Shown piece by piece: positions 45,800 through 53,641 of a DNA stretch of 64,000 nucleotides; position 1 is the stretch's first letter; the number at the start of each line of letters is the position of its first letter. The stretch is taken from positions 186,001 through 250,000 of the forward strand of contig NZ_LMUV01000004.1 of the NCBI RefSeq assembly GCF_009765755.1, written 5' to 3'. Under the pieces are notes generated by a model. It was not told where the DNA came from. It did not search any database and saw only the letters and a program-made list of their open reading frames with translations. The DNA is from Rhodanobacter sp. L36 (GTDB taxonomy: Bacteria; Pseudomonadota; Gammaproteobacteria; Xanthomonadales; Rhodanobacteraceae). Made by a program: the position numbers and the translations under genes.

Positions 45800-46825
45800 A
45801 TGCAGAATCAGGATTCTACAAACCGTCGCTTCGGCGGCGCGCTTGGACGAACAGTGCTCGTCCTTGTCGTGGCACTGGTCGTTCTGATCGGCGGCGTGAT
45901 GTGGTGGTGGGACAAGGAGCCGACGCTGTTCGATCCGGCTGCAGTCACCAAGGCCAAACTGCAGGAACTGAAGCGCCCCGCCAGCGTGGGTGCGACCACC
46001 ACCGCCACGTTGATCGCCTCAGTCGATACGCTTCTGGACAAACGCGGCGGCTATATCAGCAACGACAAGCTGCCGCCGGGCGTGCTGATGGACAACGTGC
46101 CGAACTGGGAATTCGGTTCGCTGACCGCGTCGCGCGACCTGATGCGCGCGTTGCGCAACGACTTCAGCCGATCGCAGACGCAATCGACCGAAGACAAGGA
46201 TCTGGCAGAGGCCGACCCGCTGCTTTCCAGTCCGAACGATCGTTGGCTGCTGCCGAGTTCCGAGAGCCAGTACACAAAGGCGATTGGCCATCTGGACGGC
46301 TATCTGTCGCGTCTCGGCGACGCGCCCGATGCCAATGCGCATTTCTATGCGCGCGCGGATAACCTCGCCGACTACCTGCAGATCGTGTCGTCGCGCCTTG
46401 GCTCGTTGTCGCAGCGATTGTCCGCCAGTGTGGGCCAGATCCGCATCGGTGACGTTGATGCTGCCGACGAACCTGCGGGCGCCAGCACGGTGCGCACGCC
46501 CGATGGCGGACGGATGGTGAAGACGCCGTGGACCAAGATCGACGACAATTTCTACGAAGCGCGCGGATACACGTGGACGTTGTTGGAACAGCTCAAGGCG
46601 TTCCAGCAGGATTTCGGTCCGATCCTGCGTAGCAAGCGGGCGGACGTGAGCCTGGAGCAGGTCATTCGCGAATTGGAAGAAGCACAGCGGCCGTTGAACA
46701 GCCCGATGGTATTGAATGGCTCGCCGTTCGGTTTCTTCGCCAATCATTCGCTGGTGATGGCGAACTACGTCTCGCGGGCGAACGCGGCACTGATCGATTT
46801 GCGCGAACTGCTTCGCCGCGGTTGA
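45800..46825 (+). CDS. DUF2333 family membrane protein
   Basis: A 341-residue protein with one N-terminal membrane helix (TVLVLVVALVVLIGGVMWWW, residues 18-37) and a long helical periplasmic part. Recognisable DUF2333 segments are LIASVDTLLDKRGGYISNDKLPPG, MDNVPNWEFGSL and DDNFYEARGYTWTLLEQL, along with the end VMANYVSRANAALIDLRELL. No function is known for the family. AGGAG lies ahead of the ATG. Confidence 0.9.
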   Translation: MQNQDSTNRRFGGALGRTVLVLVVALVVLIGGVMWWWDKEPTLFDPAAVTKAKLQELKRPASVGATTTATLIASVDTLLDKRGGYISNDKLPPGVLMDNVPNWEFGSLTASRDLMRALRNDFSRSQTQSTEDKDLAEADPLLSSPNDRWLLPSSESQYTKAIGHLDGYLSRLGDAPDANAHFYARADNLADYLQIVSSRLGSLSQRLSASVGQIRIGDVDAADEPAGASTVRTPDGGRMVKTPWTKIDDNFYEARGYTWTLLEQLKAFQQDFGPILRSKRADVSLEQVIRELEEAQRPLNSPMVLNGSPFGFFANHSLVMANYVSRANAALIDLRELLRRG

Positions 46826-46835
46826 ATTTCGGGAC

Positions 46836-46867
46836 GCGTCGCTCTCGCCGAAAGCGGAGAGCGACGC
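46836..46867. terminator. hairpin between the DUF2333 and ppa genes
   Basis: Perfect 11-bp stem GCGTCGCTCTC / GAGAGCGACGC between two convergent stops. No T-run on either side. Confidence 0.55.
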
Positions 46868-46876
46868 TTGAAAGCG

Positions 46877-47413
46877 TCAGGCGTTGCTCGCCTTGTAACG
46901 CGCGATGCCCGCGGTAATTTCTGCCTTCGCCTCGTCGGCGCCGACCCAGCCTTCCACCTTCACCCATTTGCCGTCTTCGAGATCCTTGTAGTGCTCGAAG
47001 AAGTGGCCGATGCGCTGCAGCCAGTGCGCCGAAACGCCCTTCATGTCGCTGATGTGCGCGTAGCCGGGAAACACCTTGGCGATCGGAATCACCACCAGCT
47101 TTTCGTCGCTGCCGGCTTCGTCGCTCATCTTCAGCATGCCCACGGGATGGCAGCGGATCACCGAGCCCGGTATCAGCGACAGCGGCAGAATCACCAGCGC
47201 GTCGAGTGGATCGCCGTCACCGCCGAGCGTGCCCGGCACGTAGCCGTAGTTGCATGGATAGCGCATCGGCGTGGACAGGATGCGGTCGACGAAGATCGCG
47301 CCGCTTTCCTTTTCCACCTCGTACTTCACCGGCTCGGCATCTTTCGGGATTTCGATGATGACGTTGATTTCGCTCGGCGCATTGCGACCGGCGGCAACAA
47401 GATGCAGACCCAT
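46877..47413 (-). CDS. ppa: inorganic pyrophosphatase (type I)
   Basis: A 178-residue soluble enzyme that hydrolyses pyrophosphate and pulls biosynthetic reactions forward. Seen: INVIIEIPKDAEPVKYEVEK, RYPCNYGYVPGTLGGDGDPLDALV with the DGDPLD metal-binding signature, and DEKLVVIPI. The start at 47413 gives the usual family N-terminus (MGLHLVAAG) and follows AAGGA. A second, membrane-bound pyrophosphatase (hppA) is encoded later in this window. Confidence 0.98.
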   Translation of the reverse strand: MGLHLVAAGRNAPSEINVIIEIPKDAEPVKYEVEKESGAIFVDRILSTPMRYPCNYGYVPGTLGGDGDPLDALVILPLSLIPGSVIRCHPVGMLKMSDEAGSDEKLVVIPIAKVFPGYAHISDMKGVSAHWLQRIGHFFEHYKDLEDGKWVKVEGWVGADEAKAEITAGIARYKASNA

Positions 47414-47517
47414 GAGATGTCCTTGGCAGGAATGAAAAAGTGGTCCGCAAGGATACGCCATCTGCTGTTGCATCGCAGCAGCGAAAGCCGGCTCGCGCGC
47501 CTCCCGGCCGATTCCGT

Positions 47518-48381
47518 TCAGCTCTTGCGTGGCTTCGAATACGGCCTTTCGCGCAGCCATTTGGTGGCGATCCATTTCTCGCCACGCGTCACCGGCAGGC
47601 CGGCATGCAGCGAATTCGGATCGCCGCCCTCGTATGCGAAATAGACGGCCGAACCACGGCGAGCGGCCACGGTGAGACCGACTTCCGGGAACGCGGTGCC
47701 GCCGCCTTGCTCGGGCGTGTTCAAGTACATCACCACGCTGGCGATGCGCTGGCCGCCCGCCGCGGTGATGACGCCGAATCCGGGATGCGCCGGATCGAAC
47801 CAGTCGAAATGCGGCTTGTATTCCTGGCCCGGCAGGTAATGAAGAATCTGCAGCCCTTCGCCATGGCTCACGGGCACATCGAACAAACTGGCGATGCGTT
47901 TCTCGATGCGTCCGATCAGTGGCAGTTCGTTCAAGGTGAAGAACATGCCTTCACTGGTGCGCCGATGATCGACCTGATGATTGCCTTCGGTGTCCACGGT
48001 CATCGCGCGTTGCAGGCGCGGGCGCGCAAGCTCGATCAGGTCCGCGCATTCGTCGCGCGTGAGCAGGTTGTCCAGCACGCGCAGCGATGGTTCTTCCAGG
48101 CTCGCAGAGATGCCGATGGCGTGACCGTCGATCACCACTTCCGGCGGCTCGGGATGACGCGTGCGCAGGCTGTCGCTGTTCTTCACGTTCGCACCCGTGG
48201 TCGCTGCGTGCAACGCGGCGAGAGGAAGCTTCAATACTTCGGCGACGATGCTGCGGCTCTGGCGCGGGTCGTAACCGTTTTCCTTCATCAGCCGCAACAC
48301 CTCCGGCACGCCGTGGCCGGCGCGCGTGGTGGTGAGAATCCAGTCGCGCAATTCGGGACGGATGGTGCTGCGGTCATGCAT
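47518..48381 (-). CDS. 2OG-Fe(II) oxygenase, prolyl 4-hydroxylase-like
   Basis: A 287-residue protein with an N-terminal helical segment (residues 1-60) and a P4H-type double-stranded beta-helix. Ligands: His191 and Asp193 (YKPHFDWF), distal His259 (NSLHAGLPV), and Lys269 (GEKW) for 2-oxoglutarate. YLNTPEQGGGTAFPEVG is a standard P4H segment. Bacterial members hydroxylate proline in proteins or peptides; the substrate here is unknown. It lies between ppa and the MocR gene on the same strand. Confidence 0.92.
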   Translation of the reverse strand: MHDRSTIRPELRDWILTTTRAGHGVPEVLRLMKENGYDPRQSRSIVAEVLKLPLAALHAATTGANVKNSDSLRTRHPEPPEVVIDGHAIGISASLEEPSLRVLDNLLTRDECADLIELARPRLQRAMTVDTEGNHQVDHRRTSEGMFFTLNELPLIGRIEKRIASLFDVPVSHGEGLQILHYLPGQEYKPHFDWFDPAHPGFGVITAAGGQRIASVVMYLNTPEQGGGTAFPEVGLTVAARRGSAVYFAYEGGDPNSLHAGLPVTRGEKWIATKWLRERPYSKPRKS

Positions 48382-48447
48382 GACGAGTGCCCGGAGGAAA
48401 GTCTGAAAAGCTTACTTCACGCGCTGCGCCCGAAGAAACTTTCGCGA

Positions 48448-49887
48448 TCAGGCATTGCGTGCATCGATATCGTCAAGGCAGGCGCCGAACAGTTGCATGG
48501 CCTCGCGCAACTCGATGGTCGATCGACCGCAATAACCCAGGATCAGACCTTCGCGACGCGGCGGATTCGAGTAGTGCGGCGCCATTGGATACAGGCCCAG
48601 GCCGCGCGAGTGGGCGAGTGCGACCAGCGCCTCGGCGCGTTTGCGATCATAGCCGCGCAGCCATGCGACCACGTGCATGCCGGCGGGAGAATCGACGATC
48701 TCCACGCGCTCGCCGGCATGCCGGCACAATCCGTTGATCAGTTCTTCGCGCCGCGCTTTCAACTCCTTGCGCACCAGGCGCAGATGCCGTTCAAAGCCGC
48801 CGTCCTCCATGAAGTTCGCCAGCGCGGACTGCTCGATGCCGGGTGATGAAAAGTCACTGAGGAATTTCGCCGTGACGAAATCGTCGCGCAGCGCAGCCGG
48901 CAACACCATATACGCCACGCGCAAGGCGCCGAACATCACCTTGGAAAACGTGCCGACGTAGATTACCCGATCGGCTTTGTCGAGCGAGCGCAGCGCCGCC
49001 AGCGGATGTGCGTCGTAACGGAATTCGCCGTCGTAGTCATCTTCGAGAATCCAGCAATGTTTCGCGTCCGCATAGCGCAGCAGTTCCAGTCGGCGCGACA
49101 GCGACAACACCGAGCCGGTCGGAAACTGATGCGATGGCGTGACGCATACCAGCGGCGGCGCCTCGTCGGGAAGTTCGGAGCACACCAGCCCTTCGTCGTC
49201 CGTGCGTACGGGAACGATGCGCGCGCCATGCGCAGACAAGGTCTGGAACGCGCCGAAGTAGTGCGGCTCCTCCAGCACGACAGGGTCGCCTTCGTCGAGC
49301 AGCACGCGTGCGGCCAGCGAGAAAGCCTGCTGAGTACCCGTGACGATCAATACATTTTCCGGGTGCGCGAGAACGCCACGACGTCGCGCGAGGTAATCGC
49401 AGATCTGCTGGCGCAACGCCAGCAGACCCTGCGCGCCGGTGGACTCCAGCGGGGTGTAGACCGTCGCGCGCGCGAGTGCGCGACCCCACGCGCTACCCAG
49501 CGCCGGATTGATCGACGGTTCGCCGTATTGCAGGTTGTAGCGCAGCTCGCGATGCATGCGTGCGATGCCGCGGTTCTGTACCTGCCTCGCACGCTGCGCA
49601 TAGCGCGATGGCGCTTCGATTGTTTGCTGCGGCGCGTTCAATGCTGCGCCACTCTTCAACGTGCTCACATAGCTGCCGGAGCCGACGCGGCCATCGATGA
49701 AACCTTCGGCGCGCAGCTGCTCGTACGCGGAGAGCACGGTGGTTCGCGACAACTCCAGTTCGCGTGACAACTCGCGCGTCGGCGGCAGGCGAGTGCCCGC
49801 GGCAATGCGCCCATCGAGAATGGCGGATTTCATCGCGCGGGTCAGTTGAGCGTATTGCGGTCCGCGACCATCGAGTTCCAGAAACAT
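48448..49887 (-). CDS. MocR-type (GntR + aminotransferase) transcriptional regulator
   Basis: A 479-residue fusion of a GntR winged helix (residues about 10-75: SAILDGRIAAGTRLPPTRELSRELELSRTTV across adjoining helices) with a fold-type I aminotransferase domain. The PLP lysine is Lys316 in GTFSKVMFGALR, and ILEDDYDGEFRY supplies the Asp that binds the pyridine nitrogen. Such proteins sense PLP or amino compounds; PdxR is the best-known case. It is divergent from the DoxX-like membrane gene, and repeated ATTGG half-sites lie just upstream of its start. Confidence 0.93.
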   Translation of the reverse strand: MFLELDGRGPQYAQLTRAMKSAILDGRIAAGTRLPPTRELSRELELSRTTVLSAYEQLRAEGFIDGRVGSGSYVSTLKSGAALNAPQQTIEAPSRYAQRARQVQNRGIARMHRELRYNLQYGEPSINPALGSAWGRALARATVYTPLESTGAQGLLALRQQICDYLARRRGVLAHPENVLIVTGTQQAFSLAARVLLDEGDPVVLEEPHYFGAFQTLSAHGARIVPVRTDDEGLVCSELPDEAPPLVCVTPSHQFPTGSVLSLSRRLELLRYADAKHCWILEDDYDGEFRYDAHPLAALRSLDKADRVIYVGTFSKVMFGALRVAYMVLPAALRDDFVTAKFLSDFSSPGIEQSALANFMEDGGFERHLRLVRKELKARREELINGLCRHAGERVEIVDSPAGMHVVAWLRGYDRKRAEALVALAHSRGLGLYPMAPHYSNPPRREGLILGYCGRSTIELREAMQLFGACLDDIDARNA

Positions 49888-49891
49888 GCCT

Positions 49892-49920
49892 ATTGGCTCC
49901 GTGCAACCGATGAAATTGGT
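49892..49920. promoter_or_regulatory. candidate MocR operator with three half-sites
   Basis: ATTGG (49892-49896), ACCGAT (49906-49911) and ATTGGT (49915-49920) form alternating half-sites that are nearly inverted copies of one another. They lie only 5 bp upstream of the MocR start codon in the divergent region, which suits autoregulation. This is inference from spacing and sequence. Confidence 0.45.
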
Positions 49921-50089
49921 TATGGATGCGTGGCGATCCGGCGCCTAGTCTTCACGTTGTCGATCGACTGCCGCAAAGCGTCTCCAGCCCTGCGCCAAGA
50001 CTAGAACAGTCCAGGCGCTGCTACTGTGTCTGCCGACGCTGAACGCGCCGTCGATCGATCATGCGCTTCATCCGGTGAAGGACTGCATC

Positions 50090-50902
50090 ATGGAAAATTT
50101 CAGCCGCTTCGGTCGTGTGCTGTTTGGCATGGGCATGCTGGGTTTCGGCGTGCTCAATATGGCGTTCGCCTTGCCGGTGCCGGGACTCGAACCGTTTCCC
50201 GACGGACTCGCGGCATCAGCGTTCTGGACGTATGCAACAGCATGCGTGCTGATCGTCAGCGGCACGTGCACGTGGTTCGATGCTTTGCGTCCCCGGCTCG
50301 CCGCAATCGTTCTTGGTGTGATGCTGTTTTTGTGGCTCACGCTGCTGAACCTGCCGATGATGGTCACGCATATCCACAACGGCAGCATCTGGACGTCCGC
50401 GTTCGAATGCCTCGTGTTGTGTTGTTCCGCCTGGATACTTGCGTATGGGTTATCCGACAGCCGCGACTCCCTATCGCACGATCGATTGCGATCGATCGCC
50501 GCGTTGGCGCGCTACGGCTTCGGCGTGTCGCTGCCGTTATTCGGCGCACTGCATTTCATCTACTGGGAATACGTCGCCAGCGTGATACCCGCGTGGATAC
50601 CGGGATCACCCGTGTTCTGGACGTACTTCACCGGCTGCGCGCACGTGGCCGCAGGCCTTGCGATTCTGAGTGGCGTGAAAGCAAAGCTGGCGTCGATCTG
50701 CCTCGGCATCATGTTCACCAGCTGGGTGATCGTCGTGCATCTTCCGCGTGTCTTTGCACGCCCGCAAAACCACGCCGAATGGACCAGCCTGCTGGTAGCG
50801 ATCGGGATGAGCGGTGGCGCGTGGTTGATGGCGGGTTATTTTTCGTTGGGCCGTGACAATCGAAACGAGCAGAGCCCGCAACGCCAGGCCACGCCCGCAT
50901 AG
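50090..50902 (+). CDS. polytopic membrane protein with two DoxX-like halves
   Basis: A 270-residue protein with about eight hydrophobic segments. Two halves resemble each other: FGRVLFGMGMLGFGVLNMAF then WTYATACVLIVSGTCTW, and YGFGVSLPLFGALHFIYW then WTYFTGCAHVAAGLAIL. Each half has the FWTY(A/F)T segment followed by a helix, which resembles DoxX-type domains. ATG 50090 follows GAAGGA. Function unknown. Its position opposite the MocR gene suggests MocR controls it. Confidence 0.75.
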   Translation: MENFSRFGRVLFGMGMLGFGVLNMAFALPVPGLEPFPDGLAASAFWTYATACVLIVSGTCTWFDALRPRLAAIVLGVMLFLWLTLLNLPMMVTHIHNGSIWTSAFECLVLCCSAWILAYGLSDSRDSLSHDRLRSIAALARYGFGVSLPLFGALHFIYWEYVASVIPAWIPGSPVFWTYFTGCAHVAAGLAILSGVKAKLASICLGIMFTSWVIVVHLPRVFARPQNHAEWTSLLVAIGMSGGAWLMAGYFSLGRDNRNEQSPQRQATPA

Positions 50903-50959
50903 TGAACGATGACTGATAACGCTCAGGGCATCCGCCCACACGCGCGCAATGAGCTGTCG

Positions 50960-52588
50960 CTAAGCCGACAATCCGGCATCGCGCAGTCGAGCACGAAGTC
51001 GATCAAGCTTGTCGCCGTATCGTGCGGTTTGTGATGTGTTCGAGCGGAGTGGCTGCCGTACTTGTGCTGCGCTGGCCGTGCTGAGCACGACGCGTGAGTT
51101 CTGGTGAAACAGAAGACACGCCGGATCGAACTCCAGTGCGCAGAAATCCAGCAGCCGGCGAATCTGCGATTCGGGATCGGCAAGCAGTGATTCGTGGACG
51201 TGATCGAATATCCGCGTGGGAAACATTTGATGCCAGAAGCGCATCAGCCGATCGTGGTCTTCGTAGTAACTCGCCATGTCATCCAGGTCGTAGCTGAAAT
51301 GGGCGCCGTTACTGAATAGCTGTCGATAGCAGGCGAAGCAGGTTTCGAGTGCATCGCGACGGGAATGGACGATGCGTGCGCCAGGCAACATTTGCAACGC
51401 GGCACCGACGAGTTCCCAACTGACCAGATTCTTGTCGGTGAAGCACGGTCGCTGCGCACGCCAGCGTTCCGTGCGAGCGAGATAGTCGCGCCCGAGTCGC
51501 TGCCAATCCTCGGCGGTCGCTGAGGAAGCCCATTGCGGGAACGGCTGGCCGCGGCGTTTCGATTCGTCCTCGATCACTTGCGGCAGATCGGTGATTTCGT
51601 TGGCACCTTCGACTTGCGGATGCGTGGCGAGTATCTGTTCGGTCAGAGTCGAAGCCGACCGAGGCAGGCTGACGATGAAGATGACTTCGTGGCCCAGTGT
51701 TTCATCAAGCGGTTTCGGCATGGGCCTGGCGAACGCCGATATGATGGCGTCGACATGCGCTCGTGCGGCGTCCGCATTCCAGTCCACCATGCGACGCTTC
51801 AACGCATTGGCTTCGCGGAGCGTCTCGAAAGATCCGGCATGGTCGTTCTGATCCGCAAGCGCCTTTGCCAGGGCGAATCCAATCGAGATGCGCGCATCAT
51901 CGGACACTGCGGGCTGCCGAAATATCTGCTGCAGCCGTTGTACGTCTGTCGCGTTCATGGTCACGGTTTTCAGGTTGGCCAAGGCAAACCAGGCCGTCGC
52001 GTTATCGGGTTGGCGATGCAGAACCTCGCGATAATTCGCTGTCGCTGCGGCTATATGGCCCGTCGTGGTCTGCGCATCCGCAAGGCTGATGCGCGCCAGC
52101 ACGTGAGCAGCATCGAGATGCAAAGCTCGTTGCAGCGATCGGCACGCTTCCTCCATGCGACCCTGAAGCTTGAGCGCCTTGCCAAGGTTGTACCAGGCGG
52201 CAGACGTGGCAGGCGCCAGTTCGCAGGCGCGCTGCAAATTCGACAACGCCTCATCGATGGCGCCCGTTTCGTAAAGTGCGCTGCCGAAATTCATGTGGAT
52301 CGTGGCGTCGTCGGGGCGATGGATGAGCGCCTGACGCAAGCAGTTCGCAGCTTTTGTGTAGTCGCCGCGCATCTGTGCGGCGATTCCCATCAGGCGATGG
52401 GCGTCGGCACATTCAGATGCTCGCGCGAGCAGGTTCGTCAATGACCGCTCGGCGATATCGAGCTGCATGCTGCTCAATGCAGCGCCAGCCGTCGCGAGCA
52501 ACTTCCTTGCTTCCGGCGAAAGATCGGCTGCGCGAAGTTGTGATGGCCGGGTGCGATTCGATGTCATTGAAAAACCATGTCGGATCAC
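50960..52588 (-). CDS. TPR-repeat sulfotransferase
   Basis: A 542-residue protein. Residues about 35-220 hold four or five tetratricopeptide repeats (for example NFGSALYETGAIDEALSNLQRACELAP). The C-terminal half is a sulfotransferase with 5'-phosphosulfate loop VSLPRSASTLTEQIL (about 304-318) and 3'-phosphate segment RIVHSRRDALETCFACY. This layout resembles bacterial tyrosylprotein-sulfotransferase-like enzymes, so a protein or peptide acceptor is plausible. GTG 52588 is used because GGAG lies upstream, 9 bp after the preceding stop; ATG 52567 is an alternative. It is the last gene of a cluster with a TonB-dependent receptor. Confidence 0.88.
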   Translation of the reverse strand: MIRHGFSMTSNRTRPSQLRAADLSPEARKLLATAGAALSSMQLDIAERSLTNLLARASECADAHRLMGIAAQMRGDYTKAANCLRQALIHRPDDATIHMNFGSALYETGAIDEALSNLQRACELAPATSAAWYNLGKALKLQGRMEEACRSLQRALHLDAAHVLARISLADAQTTTGHIAAATANYREVLHRQPDNATAWFALANLKTVTMNATDVQRLQQIFRQPAVSDDARISIGFALAKALADQNDHAGSFETLREANALKRRMVDWNADAARAHVDAIISAFARPMPKPLDETLGHEVIFIVSLPRSASTLTEQILATHPQVEGANEITDLPQVIEDESKRRGQPFPQWASSATAEDWQRLGRDYLARTERWRAQRPCFTDKNLVSWELVGAALQMLPGARIVHSRRDALETCFACYRQLFSNGAHFSYDLDDMASYYEDHDRLMRFWHQMFPTRIFDHVHESLLADPESQIRRLLDFCALEFDPACLLFHQNSRVVLSTASAAQVRQPLRSNTSQTARYGDKLDRLRARLRDAGLSA

Positions 52589-52597
52589 GTGCTCCGC

Positions 52598-53545
52598 TCA
52601 TCCGAACGTGAAGGTGTAGACGTGAAGCCCATGTTGCGGAATACGCAACACGAGCGAGTGTTCGCGATAGTCGTTGCTGTCGAACAACGTGTACAACTGG
52701 CTGGCTTGCACGCTTACATGCGGCTGCGGTTTGCCGTCGATCTGTATGTCGAGTGTGACCGGCTGATCCGAGCTCGCGACCATGTGCAGTTTTCCGGCTT
52801 TGAAGCGCAGATGGATTTCGCCGTGACTACCGCTAAGCCCCGCGTACTGGTTGCTGATTTCCCACGCGCCGGACAAGCCGAATTGATTCAACGCAAGGTG
52901 GCTCGGCATCGTGAAATGCTGGATGCCGTTGCGCGGCTTGTCCACGCCGGCAAGATTCTTCTGATGCATGCTGCCGAAAAACATTTCGGGTGAAGAAATC
53001 TTGTCGAGCGCATCGTCGGACGAAATGTTTTTCTGTAGCAGGTTCATGCCGAGCAAAAGGCGTACTGCGTTTTCCATGCGCAGATAGTTGCCTTCGCCAA
53101 ACTGATGGCCGATCAGATTGCCGTTCTGATCGATGAGATATTCGGCTGGCCAATACTGGTTGTGCCATGCGTTCCAGGTGCCGAGGTCGTTGTCCAGCGC
53201 CACCGGGTAAGTCACGTCCAGGCGCTTCACGGCGTTCTCGACATTGGCTGACTGACCTTCGAAATCGAATTCCGGCGAGTGCACGCCAATCACCACCAGC
53301 CCTTTGTTCTTGTACGTCTCGTACAGGTGTTCCGTGCGCGGCATGGCACGCAGGCAGTTGATGCACGAGTAAGCCCAGAAGTCGACCAACACCACTTTGC
53401 CGCGCAGGCTGGCCATGGTCAGCGGCGGCGAATTGATCCAATGGTTGATGCCAGTGAATTCGGGCGCGGATATGGCGCTTTGCGCAGTCGACGTGCCGCT
53501 TGCGATCAGCAGCGAAAAAAGGAATACGCGAAGATAGGATTTCAT
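52598..53545 (-). CDS. secreted TlpA/DipZ-like thioredoxin protein with CINC active site
   Basis: A 315-residue protein with a signal peptide (MKSYLRVFLFSLLIASGTSTAQ), a thioredoxin domain with active site WAYSCINCLR (Cys61, Cys64), then VALDNDLGTWNAWHNQYWPAEYLID. The C-terminal 150 residues are beta-rich (LSGSHGEIHLRFKAGKLHMV), like the carbohydrate-binding-type module after the thioredoxin domain of mycobacterial DipZ. The DsbD-type membrane core of DipZ is absent. It probably acts on thiols in the periplasm. The start at 53545 gives better spacing to GCGAGG than 53551. It sits between the receptor and the TPR-sulfotransferase. Confidence 0.85.
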   Translation of the reverse strand: MKSYLRVFLFSLLIASGTSTAQSAISAPEFTGINHWINSPPLTMASLRGKVVLVDFWAYSCINCLRAMPRTEHLYETYKNKGLVVIGVHSPEFDFEGQSANVENAVKRLDVTYPVALDNDLGTWNAWHNQYWPAEYLIDQNGNLIGHQFGEGNYLRMENAVRLLLGMNLLQKNISSDDALDKISSPEMFFGSMHQKNLAGVDKPRNGIQHFTMPSHLALNQFGLSGAWEISNQYAGLSGSHGEIHLRFKAGKLHMVASSDQPVTLDIQIDGKPQPHVSVQASQLYTLFDSNDYREHSLVLRIPQHGLHVYTFTFG

Positions 53546-53641
53546 TTGCATGCCTCGCAAGACCGGAAGCAGTTTGCCCACCGCCGAAGTCGGCGGTGGG
53601 CAAATGGTTGCATGATGAATCTTGTTGCGGACTACGACGGG

